Assembly (NCBI GenBank): GCA_946480465.1 | Contig: CAMLJY010000002.1 | Coordinates: 129,114-193,113 of the forward strand | Direction: 5' to 3' | Source of the DNA: an uncultured Burkholderiales bacterium | GTDB lineage: Bacteria; Pseudomonadota; Gammaproteobacteria; Burkholderiales; Burkholderiaceae | DNA: 64,000 bases | Shown: piece by piece, positions 50,453 to 58,313 of the stretch | Numbering within the stretch: the stretch's first letter is position 1 | Layout: each line of letters opens with the position of its first letter | The notes under the pieces: model-generated | Databases searched by the model: none | The model's input: only the letters and a program-made list of their open reading frames with translations | Told to the model about the DNA's origin: nothing | Made by a program: the position numbers and the translations under genes

Positions 50453-51469
50453 TCAGAAGCCTTCCAGCACGCCCTTGCCGACGGCGCGGCCACTTTCGAT
50501 CCACGCATGCGCCTGCTTCAGCGTGGCCGCGTCGATGCGGCCGAAGCGCCTGGCCAGCGGGCTGCGCAGCACGCCGGCATCCACCGCGCGCGCCACCTCG
50601 GCCAGCAGGCGGCCCTGCGCGGCGATGTCTTCGGTGCCGAAGAGCGAGCGCGTGAACATCATTTCCCAGTGCAGCGACAGGCTCTTGCGCTTCAGCGGCC
50701 GGGCGTCCAGCGGGCCGCTGGGATCGTCGATCAGCGCCAACCGGCCCTGCGGGCGCAGCGCCTCGACCAGCGCGGGGTAGTGCTGCTCGGTGTGCGTGAG
50801 GCTGGCCACCAGGTGCACGCCGTCGACGCCGATGCGCTTCAGTTCATCGGCCAGCGGCTTGGTGTGGTCGATGACCTGGTGCGCGCCCATCGCCAGCGCC
50901 CAGTCGATGCTTTCGGGCCGCGACGCGGTGGCGATGAGCTGCAACTGCGTGCGGCTGCGCGCCAGCTGCAGCAGCATCGAGCCCACGCCCCCGGCGGCAC
51001 CGGTGACCAGCAGCCGCTGGCCGGCACCGCCGCCTTGGGGCACGCCGAGGCGGTCGAACAGCAGCTCCCATGCCGTGATCGCGGTCAGCGGCATCGCTGC
51101 CGCCTGGCCGGCGTCCAGCGTGGCCGGGCGATGGGACACGATGCGGTGGTCCACCAGCTGCAGCTCGGCATTGCTGCCGGCGCGGTCGATGGCGCCGGCA
51201 TACCAGACGCGGTCGCCCACCGCAAAGCCCTGCACCGCGCTGCCCACGGCGCGCACGGTGCTGGCCGCGTCCCAGCCCAGCACGCGCGCGCTGCCCGCCG
51301 GCGGCGCCAGGCCGGCACGCACCTTGGTGTCCACCGGGTTCACCGACACCGCCTCCACCGCGACCAGCAGGTCGTTCGGCCCCGGCGCGGCGGGCGCGGG
51401 CAGCTCCAGGTCGAGCAGGGCCGCGGGATCGGTGAGCGGCAGGTTGTGGTGGTAGCCGACGGCTTTCAT
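50453..51469 (-). CDS. Zinc-type alcohol dehydrogenase-like/quinone oxidoreductase
   Basis: This 338-aa medium-chain dehydrogenase has the N-terminal MKAVGYHHNLPL-type strand. VSVNPVDTKVRAG and LGWDAASTV follow, then a Rossmann segment (LLVTGAAGGVGSMLLQLA). No structural or catalytic zinc Cys clusters are seen, so it belongs to the zinc-free NADPH:quinone reductase group despite the family name. The substrate is unknown. It is divergent from a LysR regulator with a perfect dyad between them and is therefore probably under its control, likely in response to a quinone, aldehyde or other electrophile. Confidence 0.9.
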   Translation of the reverse strand: MKAVGYHHNLPLTDPAALLDLELPAPAAPGPNDLLVAVEAVSVNPVDTKVRAGLAPPAGSARVLGWDAASTVRAVGSAVQGFAVGDRVWYAGAIDRAGSNAELQLVDHRIVSHRPATLDAGQAAAMPLTAITAWELLFDRLGVPQGGGAGQRLLVTGAAGGVGSMLLQLARSRTQLQLIATASRPESIDWALAMGAHQVIDHTKPLADELKRIGVDGVHLVASLTHTEQHYPALVEALRPQGRLALIDDPSGPLDARPLKRKSLSLHWEMMFTRSLFGTEDIAAQGRLLAEVARAVDAGVLRSPLARRFGRIDAATLKQAHAWIESGRAVGKGVLEGF

Positions 51470-51556
51470 CGCGGGGGTCCTCTGCAACAAGGGTGGTGAT
51501 GGCCGCCACTGTGCCCCCCGGCCGCATGCGGAACCAGCCATGGGAGACTGCGCCAG

Positions 51557-51575
51557 CGACAAACGGCATTTGTCG
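51557..51575. promoter_or_regulatory. LysR operator dyad CGACAAA-N5-TTTGTCG
   Basis: A perfect 7-bp inverted repeat with a 5-base spacer lies between the divergent dehydrogenase and LysR genes, 17 bases before the GTG at 51592 and 88 bases before the dehydrogenase ATG. It contains the T-N11-A core expected of LysR sites. Its position rules out the upstream in-frame starts of the regulator as real. Confidence 0.75.
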
Positions 51576-51591
51576 ATGGAGGCCCCGATTG

Positions 51592-52554
51592 GTGAAGCGA
51601 TCAACCCCCGCCGCCGCCCCCGCCGCGCCGGAGACCACAGCGCCGACCCCCGAACTGCCCGCGCTGCGGCTGGCCTTGCGCGTGGCCGACCTGGGCAGCG
51701 TGGCCGCCGCCGCGCGCGAGCTGAACCAGCTGCCCGCCACTGCCACTGCGGCCGTGCGCCGGCTGGAAGCGCAGCTGGGCGTGCGCCTGTTCACCCGCAG
51801 CAGCCGCGCGCTGCGGCCCACGCCCGAGGGCGCCGCCTTCCTTGCGCGCAGCCGCGAGGCGCTGGCCCTGATCGACCAGGCCATGGGCGAGCTGCACGCG
51901 CCGCTGACGCAGGTGCGCGGCGTGCTGCGCCTGGTCGTCTCGGCCGACCTGGGCAGCGGCGTGATCCGCCCGCTGCTGGACGAATTCCTGCAGGCCCATC
52001 CCGCATTGCAGCTGGAGCTGTCCATCGCCGACCGCATCAGCGACCTGGGCCGCGAGCCGATCGACGCCGCCATCCGCTACGGCGTGCCCGAGCAGACCGA
52101 CCAGATCGTGCGCCCGCTGCTGACCGACAACCACGCCATCCTGGTCGCCTCACCCGCATACCTGAAGCGCGCCGGCACGCCGCGCCGCGTGGAAGACCTG
52201 GCCGAGCACGAAGGCATCGGCCTGCGCATCGCCAGCCGCCCCGGCCACCGCTGGCCGCTGCTGGAACGCGGCAAGCCGGTGGCGGTGCGCCTGAAGATCC
52301 GCCGCAGCGTGGACAACGGCCTGGTGGCCCGCCAATGGGCGGTGGATGGACACGGCATTGCGCTGAAGTCCCGCCTGGACGTCGCCGCCGACCTGGCCGC
52401 AGGCCGGTTGGTGCAAGTGCTGCCGCAATTGCAATCGCCGCCATATCCACTGCAACTGGTGCTGGCGCGCGGGACGCATTTGAGTGCACGGATGCGGGTG
52501 CTGGGGGATTTTCTGAGGGCGCGGTTGGCGGGTGGGGTGGGTGGTGCGGGCTGA
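51592..52554 (+). CDS. LysR-family transcriptional regulator
   Basis: From the GTG at 51592 this is 320 aa. The N-terminal 17 residues are Ala/Pro-rich; then a winged helix-turn-helix (LPALRLALRVADLGSVAAAARELNQLP, RRLEAQLGVRLFTRSSRALRPT) and a LysR ligand-binding domain (GVLRLVVSADLGSGVIRPLL) follow. The CrgA-like subclass fits (LAEHEGIGLRIASRPGHRW, GLVARQWAVDGHGIALKS). It should regulate the divergent dehydrogenase through the dyad at 51557-51575, and perhaps itself. The C-terminal GGVGGAG is a low-complexity tail. Confidence 0.92.
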   Translation: MKRSTPAAAPAAPETTAPTPELPALRLALRVADLGSVAAAARELNQLPATATAAVRRLEAQLGVRLFTRSSRALRPTPEGAAFLARSREALALIDQAMGELHAPLTQVRGVLRLVVSADLGSGVIRPLLDEFLQAHPALQLELSIADRISDLGREPIDAAIRYGVPEQTDQIVRPLLTDNHAILVASPAYLKRAGTPRRVEDLAEHEGIGLRIASRPGHRWPLLERGKPVAVRLKIRRSVDNGLVARQWAVDGHGIALKSRLDVAADLAAGRLVQVLPQLQSPPYPLQLVLARGTHLSARMRVLGDFLRARLAGGVGGAG

Positions 52555-52561
52555 GGTGCGC

Positions 52562-52707
52562 CGGGGCTGGGCCGACCGGACCGCCATCGGCGGGAATTCA
52601 GGCCGCCAAAGACGGGGCGAGGATCGGATTGAGTGACATTCTTCGCTCGGCAGCGACGTTTTGATACGTAGACTTGCGCAACTTCGGGTCTGGCGGGGCT
52701 GGGCCGA
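52562..52707. repeat. 14-bp direct repeat at the left edge of the low-GC island
   Basis: CGGGGCTGGGCCGA occurs at 52562-52575 and 52694-52707, 118 bases apart. The second copy lies where base composition drops toward the island. It could be a target duplication or an ancient recombination trace, or chance in GC-rich DNA. Confidence 0.5.
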
Positions 52708-52741
52708 ATTTACGTTAGAACCCATCTCGAGCGGAGGAGCT

Positions 52742-53080
52742 ATGCGAGTTGGAGTCATCAGGCTTACGCAAGGCAACATCAACAATGATCACCTCTACCT
52801 CACCGAGATAATGTCAATGTTCCCCGCGGCTGCAGTCGGCGGGTCAAACGAGTCAGAACGCGCAGCGCAGCTCGTCGAGGTTCACTCTGGTATTGGTGAT
52901 CCGGTTGTCACAGATATCGCGGGCGACAAGAAGATCTTCAGAAAGAGAGCTTGGGTAGCCGAGTTCTTCCGCGTACACGAACTGAAGGCTGGGGATCAAG
53001 TGGTCGTCGAACAAACCGGGCCTTCACGCTTCCATGTCTATCCGAGCCGTGGGTCCAACCCAGTGGACATGCCCCGGTAA
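52742..53080 (+). CDS. Small protein, possible B3/EcoRII-N-like DNA-binding fold
   Basis: This 112-aa protein starts at an ATG with a good GGAGGAGCT ribosome site; the in-frame codons upstream read as non-coding. It begins RVGVIRLTQGNINNDHLYL and ends with a block VTDIAGDKKIFRKRAWVAEFF, then LKAGDQVVVEQTGPSRFHVYP. The order of strands and the W-V-x-x-F and L-K-x-G-D-x-V motifs resemble the DNA-binding pseudobarrel of plant B3 and EcoRII N-terminal domains. The same kind of small protein occurs next to restriction and methylase genes in other genomes. Codon use is less GC-rich than that of the flanking genes. The next gene is a GmrSD-type nuclease, so a DNA-recognition role in a defence pair is a reasonable guess. 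Fold and role are inferred. Confidence 0.55.
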   Translation: MRVGVIRLTQGNINNDHLYLTEIMSMFPAAAVGGSNESERAAQLVEVHSGIGDPVVTDIAGDKKIFRKRAWVAEFFRVHELKAGDQVVVEQTGPSRFHVYPSRGSNPVDMPR

Positions 53081-53113
53081 GCCGGGGCATGCCGCTCATA
53101 TCGAAAGTTAGGC
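53053..53113 (+). other. Candidate degenerate attC (integron cassette end) with hairpin
   Basis: GTCCAAC (53053-53059, RYYYAAC form) and GTTAGGC (53107-53113, GTTRRRY form) bound 61 bases, a usual attC length. Between them a perfect 10-bp stem (CATGCCCCGG with CCGGGGCATG, loop TAAG) lies at 53068-53091. Outside it are five more bases that pair (one a G-T wobble) next to a bulged A, and then the terminal 7-mers pair at five of seven positions plus a wobble. The stop codon of the small gene is in the loop. This arrangement copies attC architecture, but it could also be a plain terminator hairpin near a chance 7-mer. Confidence 0.4.
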
Positions 53114-53178
53114 ATCGAGATCCCCCTCTGGGCACTCCACACGGGCGTAAACCCACCCTCGCGTCCAAGCACAAACTC

Positions 53179-55155
53179 ATGAAGACAGAACTGTTGACTG
53201 TGTCAAAGATCTTTCACGAGGCGCTTTTCCGAATACCAGACTACCAGAGAGGCTACTCGTGGGAGGAAGCGCACCTCAGGGACTTCTGGACCGATCTTGA
53301 GCAGCTCAATTCAACCAAGTCGCATTACACCGGAGTGCTAACGCTAGAAGCAGTGCCCGAGTCAGCGTGGGCGCGCTGGCAGGATGACGCGTGGATCATC
53401 CGCTCACGAAAGTTCAGCCCTTACTATGTTGTCGACGGCCAGCAACGCCTCACAACGATCTCAATATTGCTTCAGTGCATCCTGGAGAGCTGTAGAGCCG
53501 ACGAGCTCAACTTCACTCCAGTGGAGATCCTGCGCCGCAAGTACATCTACGAAACACGCTCAGACAGCGTCACAAGAGCGTACATCTTTGGATATGAGAT
53601 TGACAATCCAAGCACCGAGTTCCTCAAGAGCGAAATATTTAATGATTCCGCCGCAGGCCACTCGGTGGGTGAGGCAACGGTCTACACCCGAAATCTACGA
53701 AACGCGAAAGTGTTTTTTCTCAAGCGACTAGAGGGTGCCTCACACACCACATTAGAGGACATCTTCTCCAAGGTGACGCAGCAGTTGGTTTTCAATGCCT
53801 ATGAGATTGCGAAGGACATTGATGTCTTTGTAGCGTTTGAGACCATGAATAATCGCGGGAAGCCGCTTTCTGCGCTTGAGATCCTCAAGAATCGACTGAT
53901 TTATTTGGCTGCAAATGTTCCGGAATCGGAACCCGGCGATGGAAAGCTGTTGCGAAAGCAAATCAACGATTCGTGGTCTGTCGTCTATCACAACATCGGT
54001 CGGAACGAACAGCGCCCCCTCAATGATGACGATTTCCTGAGGGCTCATCTTGCAACCTATTACCACGAGCGCGTAAGCCCAGACTTCCCAATAGACGAGG
54101 ACCAGCAAGCCAAGTTTATGGGCGCCTCCTATTCCGTTATGGAGGATCCAGCTGATTTCCTGCTTAGAAGCCACTTTACCCGCAAGCGCCTTCTCGCAAG
54201 CCAAGCAAAGGAAGCTCCACTCCTGCCAAGCCACCTGCAGGAGTACGCGAACGACCTTCGCTCTTCTGCGGAGACGTACTTTAGGCTGAGCACACCTGCG
54301 CTCTCAGGTTACTCTGACGGCGAGAAGGTTGCGCTTGAGCGACTGGGCCGGCTGAGAGGATACGGCTCCGGCCCTCTAGCACTGGCACTCTATAAGCGCG
54401 AAGCGAACCCCAAGCTGAGAACAGCATTCCTTGAGGCCTACGAACGATACCTTTTCTGTGCGAGCCTCAAGCATGGATTCCGGAACGGCTACGCACGCTT
54501 CGGCCTATCGGTCGAGGTCATCAAGTTCATCAAGGGGAACTACAAGACTAGCGACCTCGTCACCTATTACAACAATCTGGTTGATCAGTTATTTAAGGAG
54601 GACTCATTGGTCGACATGCTCCACGACTGGACCAAGAACGGACCAGGCTACTACGGTTGGCGGAGCATTCGTTACTTCCTCTTTGAGTACGAGATATTCA
54701 GGCAAACCAAATCGCGGTCTACGCGCTCAAAGATTGACTGGGCAGAGTTCTCCAAGGAAGAATTCTCTTCTGACTATGTGACAGTGGAGCATATCTATCC
54801 TCAGCGAGCTCGAGCTCCATACTGGTCTGAGCGATTTGGCCACCTGTCTCCTACACAGAAAAGAACTGTGCGAAACTCGCTCGGCAACCTGCTCGCGCTG
54901 TCAACACCAAGGAACTCGTCGCTAGGGAATCGCCCATTCCCTGAGAAGGTAGGCGGTCCAGACTCAACGACTGGCTATCGGTTCGGCAGCTACTCTGAAA
55001 ACGAAGTGGCGCTTGAGTCCGACTGGACGCCAGTTCAGATTGCAGAACGAGGTCTACGGATGCTCAGCTTCCTTGAGAACCGATGGCGCCTATCGCTCGG
55101 TGATCCTGGGCAGAAACTCCGCGCTCTGGGTATGCAGTCAATCGTAAAGATTTGA
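53179..55155 (+). CDS. GmrSD-type restriction protein (DUF262 + DUF1524)
   Basis: This 658-aa protein joins an N-terminal DUF262 (GmrS, ParB-like fold) with FRIPDYQRGYSW at residues 17-28 and the nucleotide motif DGQQRLT at 86-92. A middle helical part (NNRGKPLSALEILKNRL) leads to a C-terminal DUF1524 (GmrD, HNH-like) nuclease with VEHIYPQ at 536-542 and SLGNLLALSTPRNSSLGNRPF. Relatives are type IV modification-dependent nucleases (GmrSD, BrxU, SspE) that cut modified phage DNA using NTP hydrolysis. All core residues appear intact. The start at 53179 fits the family N-terminus, though no clear ribosome site precedes it. The gene has lower GC than its surroundings, typical of horizontally acquired defence genes. 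It follows the small B3-like gene by 98 bases. Confidence 0.9.
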   Translation: MKTELLTVSKIFHEALFRIPDYQRGYSWEEAHLRDFWTDLEQLNSTKSHYTGVLTLEAVPESAWARWQDDAWIIRSRKFSPYYVVDGQQRLTTISILLQCILESCRADELNFTPVEILRRKYIYETRSDSVTRAYIFGYEIDNPSTEFLKSEIFNDSAAGHSVGEATVYTRNLRNAKVFFLKRLEGASHTTLEDIFSKVTQQLVFNAYEIAKDIDVFVAFETMNNRGKPLSALEILKNRLIYLAANVPESEPGDGKLLRKQINDSWSVVYHNIGRNEQRPLNDDDFLRAHLATYYHERVSPDFPIDEDQQAKFMGASYSVMEDPADFLLRSHFTRKRLLASQAKEAPLLPSHLQEYANDLRSSAETYFRLSTPALSGYSDGEKVALERLGRLRGYGSGPLALALYKREANPKLRTAFLEAYERYLFCASLKHGFRNGYARFGLSVEVIKFIKGNYKTSDLVTYYNNLVDQLFKEDSLVDMLHDWTKNGPGYYGWRSIRYFLFEYEIFRQTKSRSTRSKIDWAEFSKEEFSSDYVTVEHIYPQRARAPYWSERFGHLSPTQKRTVRNSLGNLLALSTPRNSSLGNRPFPEKVGGPDSTTGYRFGSYSENEVALESDWTPVQIAERGLRMLSFLENRWRLSLGDPGQKLRALGMQSIVKI

Positions 55156-55170
55156 GGCCACTTCGTTGAC

Positions 55171-55177
55171 GCCTAAC
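55171..55177 (+). other. attC-like half site GCCTAAC after the GmrSD gene
   Basis: GCCTAAC fits RYYYAAC and begins 15 bases after the stop codon. It is the exact reverse complement of GTTAGGC at 53107-53113, which precedes the same gene. A short stem (CCCTCG with CGAG-C-GGG) follows at about 55192-55213, but no GTTRRRY partner is found within the next 130 bases, so this end would be truncated. Confidence 0.3.
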
Positions 55178-55302
55178 CAAGTTGCCATTCGCCCTCGTTC
55201 AACAGCGAGCGGGACATCGCCCTGCGTGGGGGTGCGGCAGCGCAGTGTCTCACTCCATCCCGCCTGAGCAACTGAGCATCTAAACATGCTCGATCGGGTC
55301 GG

Positions 55303-55638
55303 TCAGTAGATGGTGGCGAGGATGTCCTTGCGGTAGTGCGCTTTGCTTGTATTGGTGCAGCCGATGTTGCCCACGTACTTTGCGTCCTTGCCTCTCAGTG
55401 CATGCAGCATCCTTGTCAACGATTTTCGGAGGAAGCCGCGGATCATCCGATTGCCTGCTAGGTCTTCGATGAATCGTTGAGCGGTCAGCGTGCAAGAGTT
55501 GATCTCGATCAGCATGATCTCGAACTTCTCTAGGGTCTCCTCATTGGGAGGGCTATCCTCATATTTCGCCTTGTCTTCTGGAAAGAAGAGGCCGAGAAGA
55601 TCCTTCAGATTGCGCTGCTCTTCGGTCGATAGTGCCAT
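55303..55638 (-). CDS. Unrecognised helical protein of the low-GC island
   Basis: This 111-aa protein is predicted to be mostly helical (EEQRNLKDLLGLFF, ETLEKFEIMLIEI, AQRFIEDLAGNRMIRGFLRKSLTRMLHAL), with two Cys and a basic C-terminal half. It has no signal peptide. It lies five bases downstream of the next, exported protein on the same strand, so the two form an operon. Base composition is far from the high-GC background. I do not recognise the family. A toxin- or defence-related role is possible from context only. Confidence 0.6.
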   Translation of the reverse strand: MALSTEEQRNLKDLLGLFFPEDKAKYEDSPPNEETLEKFEIMLIEINSCTLTAQRFIEDLAGNRMIRGFLRKSLTRMLHALRGKDAKYVGNIGCTNTSKAHYRKDILATIY

Positions 55639-55643
55639 TTGAT

Positions 55644-56363
55644 TTACTCCCTCAGTGCTTCAATGGTGCCGACGATCCGGTGAAAATCATCTGGCGAGAA
55701 GCCTTTTGTCTGCACAAGCAGATATGAATCCTTGAGTCGCTTATGAGTGACATAGCCGACAGTTGTGCCGCCGGCAACGCGCGCATCAGACAGGTACGCG
55801 GTAAGGCTACCTCGCTCTGCAACGGTTAGCTGCGTTGCTTCCTTGAAGGCAATGCCCTTGGACATGATGGCCGAGCGCCAGATTCGGCGGTCTTCGATAT
55901 GGTCTGGCTCGGCGTCGTCTAGCGTCTTCAGGTGCAAAATTCGCGGAATGTCCGCATGCGCCAAAGCGCCCGGTCTGGTGTTCTTCTTGCCCTCCCGTTG
56001 CGGAAACGCATTTTCCGCGGCGGTGATTACCTGGATGAACACCCATCGATCTGGGCCATAGTCAGCGGTGATGTCTCCGTCCGCGAGTACCTCGTACTGA
56101 TTGGCCCCCTTGGGGAACATGACCTTGAACAGGGTGCCCATGATGAAGGGGCCGGCCCCGTCTTCCACACGTCCTTCGGGCCAGGGCGCCGGCGCCGCTA
56201 CCTTTGCGCACCCAGGCCCATTGCATTCACGGCATCGATGCTCGCGTTTGCAGAGAGTGTCACTCGGGTATGTAGCGCCCTGCGCCCAGGTGGGCGTTAG
56301 CACAATGATCCCCAGAATGATCAGACCCCATGTGATGAGCCTTTCGATCGATCGAGCGAGCAC
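55644..56363 (-). CDS. Unrecognised exported protein with a Cys cluster
   Basis: This 239-aa protein has a signal peptide (residues about 9-29, ending AQG-A). The mature N-terminus carries LCKREHRCRECNGPGCAKV, with four Cys close together, likely disulfide-bonded or metal-binding. The remaining domain (VFIQVITAAENAFPQREG and the final LKDSYLLVQTKGFSPDDFHRIVGTIEAL) looks like a compact alpha/beta fold. It has no membrane anchor. The start fits a leading MLARSIERLITW stretch. It is in one operon with the small helical gene downstream. Both genes have the lower GC of the island. The function is unknown. Confidence 0.65.
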   Translation of the reverse strand: MLARSIERLITWGLIILGIIVLTPTWAQGATYPSDTLCKREHRCRECNGPGCAKVAAPAPWPEGRVEDGAGPFIMGTLFKVMFPKGANQYEVLADGDITADYGPDRWVFIQVITAAENAFPQREGKKNTRPGALAHADIPRILHLKTLDDAEPDHIEDRRIWRSAIMSKGIAFKEATQLTVAERGSLTAYLSDARVAGGTTVGYVTHKRLKDSYLLVQTKGFSPDDFHRIVGTIEALRE

Positions 56364-56653
56364 AGGTGGGACTTTCTGTTATTGCGGCGCGGGAGTGTGC
56401 CTGACGCTGGCTACCGTACTGACTGCGAGTTATGGGGATAATGGAAACCAAGCGTTACCTGCAACCAAATGAGTCGAAATCATGCCCATCACCCCACTTC
56501 ACCTGGGCCTCATGCCCCTCTCATGGCCCCAGTCTTACGCTGTGCCCGTATAGCTGGTAGCTGTGGTGTTCACCACCATCGCCTGGATGGCCGGCTGCGT
56601 GCGGACTGCCATGCGTGCGGCAGGACGATTTCATGTGTCTACAAGGATGACCG
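56364..56653. other. Right border of the low-GC island
   Basis: These 290 bases contain no gene that I can support. Composition rises back to the genomic level from about 56600. There is no tRNA, integrase or clear terminal repeat that would explain how the island was inserted. Confidence 0.4.
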
Positions 56654-57070
56654 ATGAGCAACTCAGCACTGGCTCTCACCCTCTTCATCTCCTGGGCCCT
56701 GGCGCTGCTCCTGCTGATGGAGGTGCTCCGTTCGCACCTGGTGCTGACCGGGCGCGTGCCGTCCAACGGCTTCACGCCGGACAACGCCAATCTCTCGCCG
56801 TTCATGCAGCGGCTGGCGCGCGCGCATGCCAACTGCGTCGAGAGCTTGCCGATCTTCGGCGGGCTGCTGGTTCTTGCGCTGGCCACCGGCCAGCAGGCGG
56901 TCACTGATCCGCTGGCCCTGTGGTTCGTGCTGGCGCGGGTCGTGCAATCCACCATCCACCTCGCATCCTTGAGCGTCATGGCCGTGAACGCCCGGTTCGC
57001 GGCCTTCGCGGTCCAGATGGGCATGGGTGTCTACTGGGCGCTTGGGCTACTCGCCCGCTATGCCACCTGA
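56654..57070 (+). CDS. MAPEG family membrane protein
   Basis: This 138-aa protein has four hydrophobic helices and the MAPEG motif in which a helix ends AHANCVESLPIFGGLLVLALATG (residues about 57-79), with the Arg/Glu/Asn residues expected near the glutathione site. Bacterial MAPEG proteins are membrane glutathione transferases or peroxidases. The segment VVQSTIHLASLSVMAVNARFA is also typical. It is followed 182 bases later by a GFA-domain gene, another glutathione-linked family. Confidence 0.88.
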   Translation: MSNSALALTLFISWALALLLLMEVLRSHLVLTGRVPSNGFTPDNANLSPFMQRLARAHANCVESLPIFGGLLVLALATGQQAVTDPLALWFVLARVVQSTIHLASLSVMAVNARFAAFAVQMGMGVYWALGLLARYAT

Positions 57071-57252
57071 TGGCTGCGGGCGATTGCCGACCCCGCCGTT
57101 CTATGCCTCATTCAAAGTGGCATTCAGCTTCATGGCAGGCGCGTCGGGAAAGTGGATTCGCGACGCGCTTGTTACCCGCGGAGCCGGTGCCGCTCGCGTA
57201 GAGTGCTCCCGTCGCGGGTTGCCGCACTGGGTTGATGAATCGGAGGACGAGC

Positions 57253-57603
57253 ATGACCACGCACACCGGAAGCTGCCATTGCGGCCGCATCACCTTCGAG
57301 GTCGAGGGCGACGTCGACAGCGCCCTGGCCTGCAACTGTTCCATCTGCTCGCGCAAGGGCTCGCTGCTGTGGTTCGTGCCGCGTGACCGCCTGAAGCTGA
57401 AGACGCCGGAAACCGCCGCCAGCACCTACGAGTTCAACAAGCACGTCATCAAGCACCGCTTCTGCCCCACCTGCGGCATCCATCCCTATGGGGAAGGCAA
57501 GGATCCCAAGGGCAATGCGATGGCCGCGATCAACCTGCGCTGCATCGAGAACCTGGACCTGGCAAGCATTCCGGTTCACCAGTTCGACGGCCGCTCGCTC
57601 TGA
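57253..57603 (+). CDS. GFA (CENP-V) family zinc protein
   Basis: This 116-aa protein has the GFA zinc motifs GSCHCGRITFEV, then ACNCSICSRKG and HRFCPTCGIHPYGEG. Glutathione-dependent formaldehyde-activating enzyme and its many relatives share this fold, but most members have no proven reaction. The start is the ATG at 57253 with GGAGGACGAGC before it; two earlier in-frame starts are less likely. Confidence 0.93.
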   Translation: MTTHTGSCHCGRITFEVEGDVDSALACNCSICSRKGSLLWFVPRDRLKLKTPETAASTYEFNKHVIKHRFCPTCGIHPYGEGKDPKGNAMAAINLRCIENLDLASIPVHQFDGRSL

Positions 57604-57629
57604 CCGGCACCGGGCCCTGCCGTCTCCCG

Positions 57630-58229
57630 ATGCGTCGTTCGTCGGTTCTTCCCGCGCTTCGGTGGACGGTGGCGGTCGTGCTGGCGGTGGTGTTGGTGGC
57701 CGCCGGTGGCTTGTCTGCTGCGGGCCTGGCGGACCATGCCGAACCGGCGGATGCCGCCGTCGTCCCCGGGAACACGGTGTACCCGGATGGCACGCCGTCC
57801 GATCGGCTCAAGGGCCGGCTCGACGCGGCGCTGGCGCTGTTCCAGGCCGGGCATTGCCGCCTCGTCGTGGTCAGCGGCGGGACCGGTGTCGAGGGTGTCG
57901 ACGAAGCGGAGGCCATGAAGCGCTACCTCGTCGCCCGGGGTGTGCCGCCCGATCGTGTGCTTCAGGACAGCCTGGGGTCGAACACCGCGGCCACCGCCCG
58001 CAATGCCGCGCTGGCGCTGCGTGCGAGGGGCATGACGCGTGTGCTCGCGGTGTCGCAGTTCTTCCACGTGCCGCGCCTTCGGCACTTGCTGGCAGCCGAG
58101 GGCCTGAACGTGGTCGGACAGGCGCATGCCCGCTACTTCGAATCCCGTGACGTCTACGCCGTTCTTCGCGAAGTGGCGGCTATGGCTGTTCTGGCGCAAC
58201 GCCGGGCACTTGCGCACCTGACCGGCTGA
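57630..58229 (+). CDS. DUF218 (YdcF/SanA-like) membrane-anchored protein
   Basis: This 199-aa protein has one N-terminal helix (residues about 12-33) and a DUF218 domain with AAVVPGNTVYPDGTPSDRLKGRLDAAL, VVVSGGTGVEGVDEAEAMKRYL, SNTAATARNAAL and VSQFFHVPRLR. YdcF binds S-adenosylmethionine, and SanA affects envelope permeability. The reaction is unknown. The domain should face the periplasm. The gene follows the GFA gene by 26 bases and may share its transcript. Confidence 0.9.
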   Translation: MRRSSVLPALRWTVAVVLAVVLVAAGGLSAAGLADHAEPADAAVVPGNTVYPDGTPSDRLKGRLDAALALFQAGHCRLVVVSGGTGVEGVDEAEAMKRYLVARGVPPDRVLQDSLGSNTAATARNAALALRARGMTRVLAVSQFFHVPRLRHLLAAEGLNVVGQAHARYFESRDVYAVLREVAAMAVLAQRRALAHLTG

Positions 58230-58313
58230 GGCTGCAGCTGCTGCCAAACCGCTGTCAGCAGCCCCGGCGCAGCATGCGCTCCTCCCCCAACAAGCACCTC
58301 AGGAGAGAGAGCG

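Noticed and set aside
52714..52720. GTTAGAA before the B3-like gene as a further attC end
   Set aside because: The last base breaks the GTTRRRY rule and only a weak TTCGG/CCGAA stem lies upstream. I do not count it as a site.
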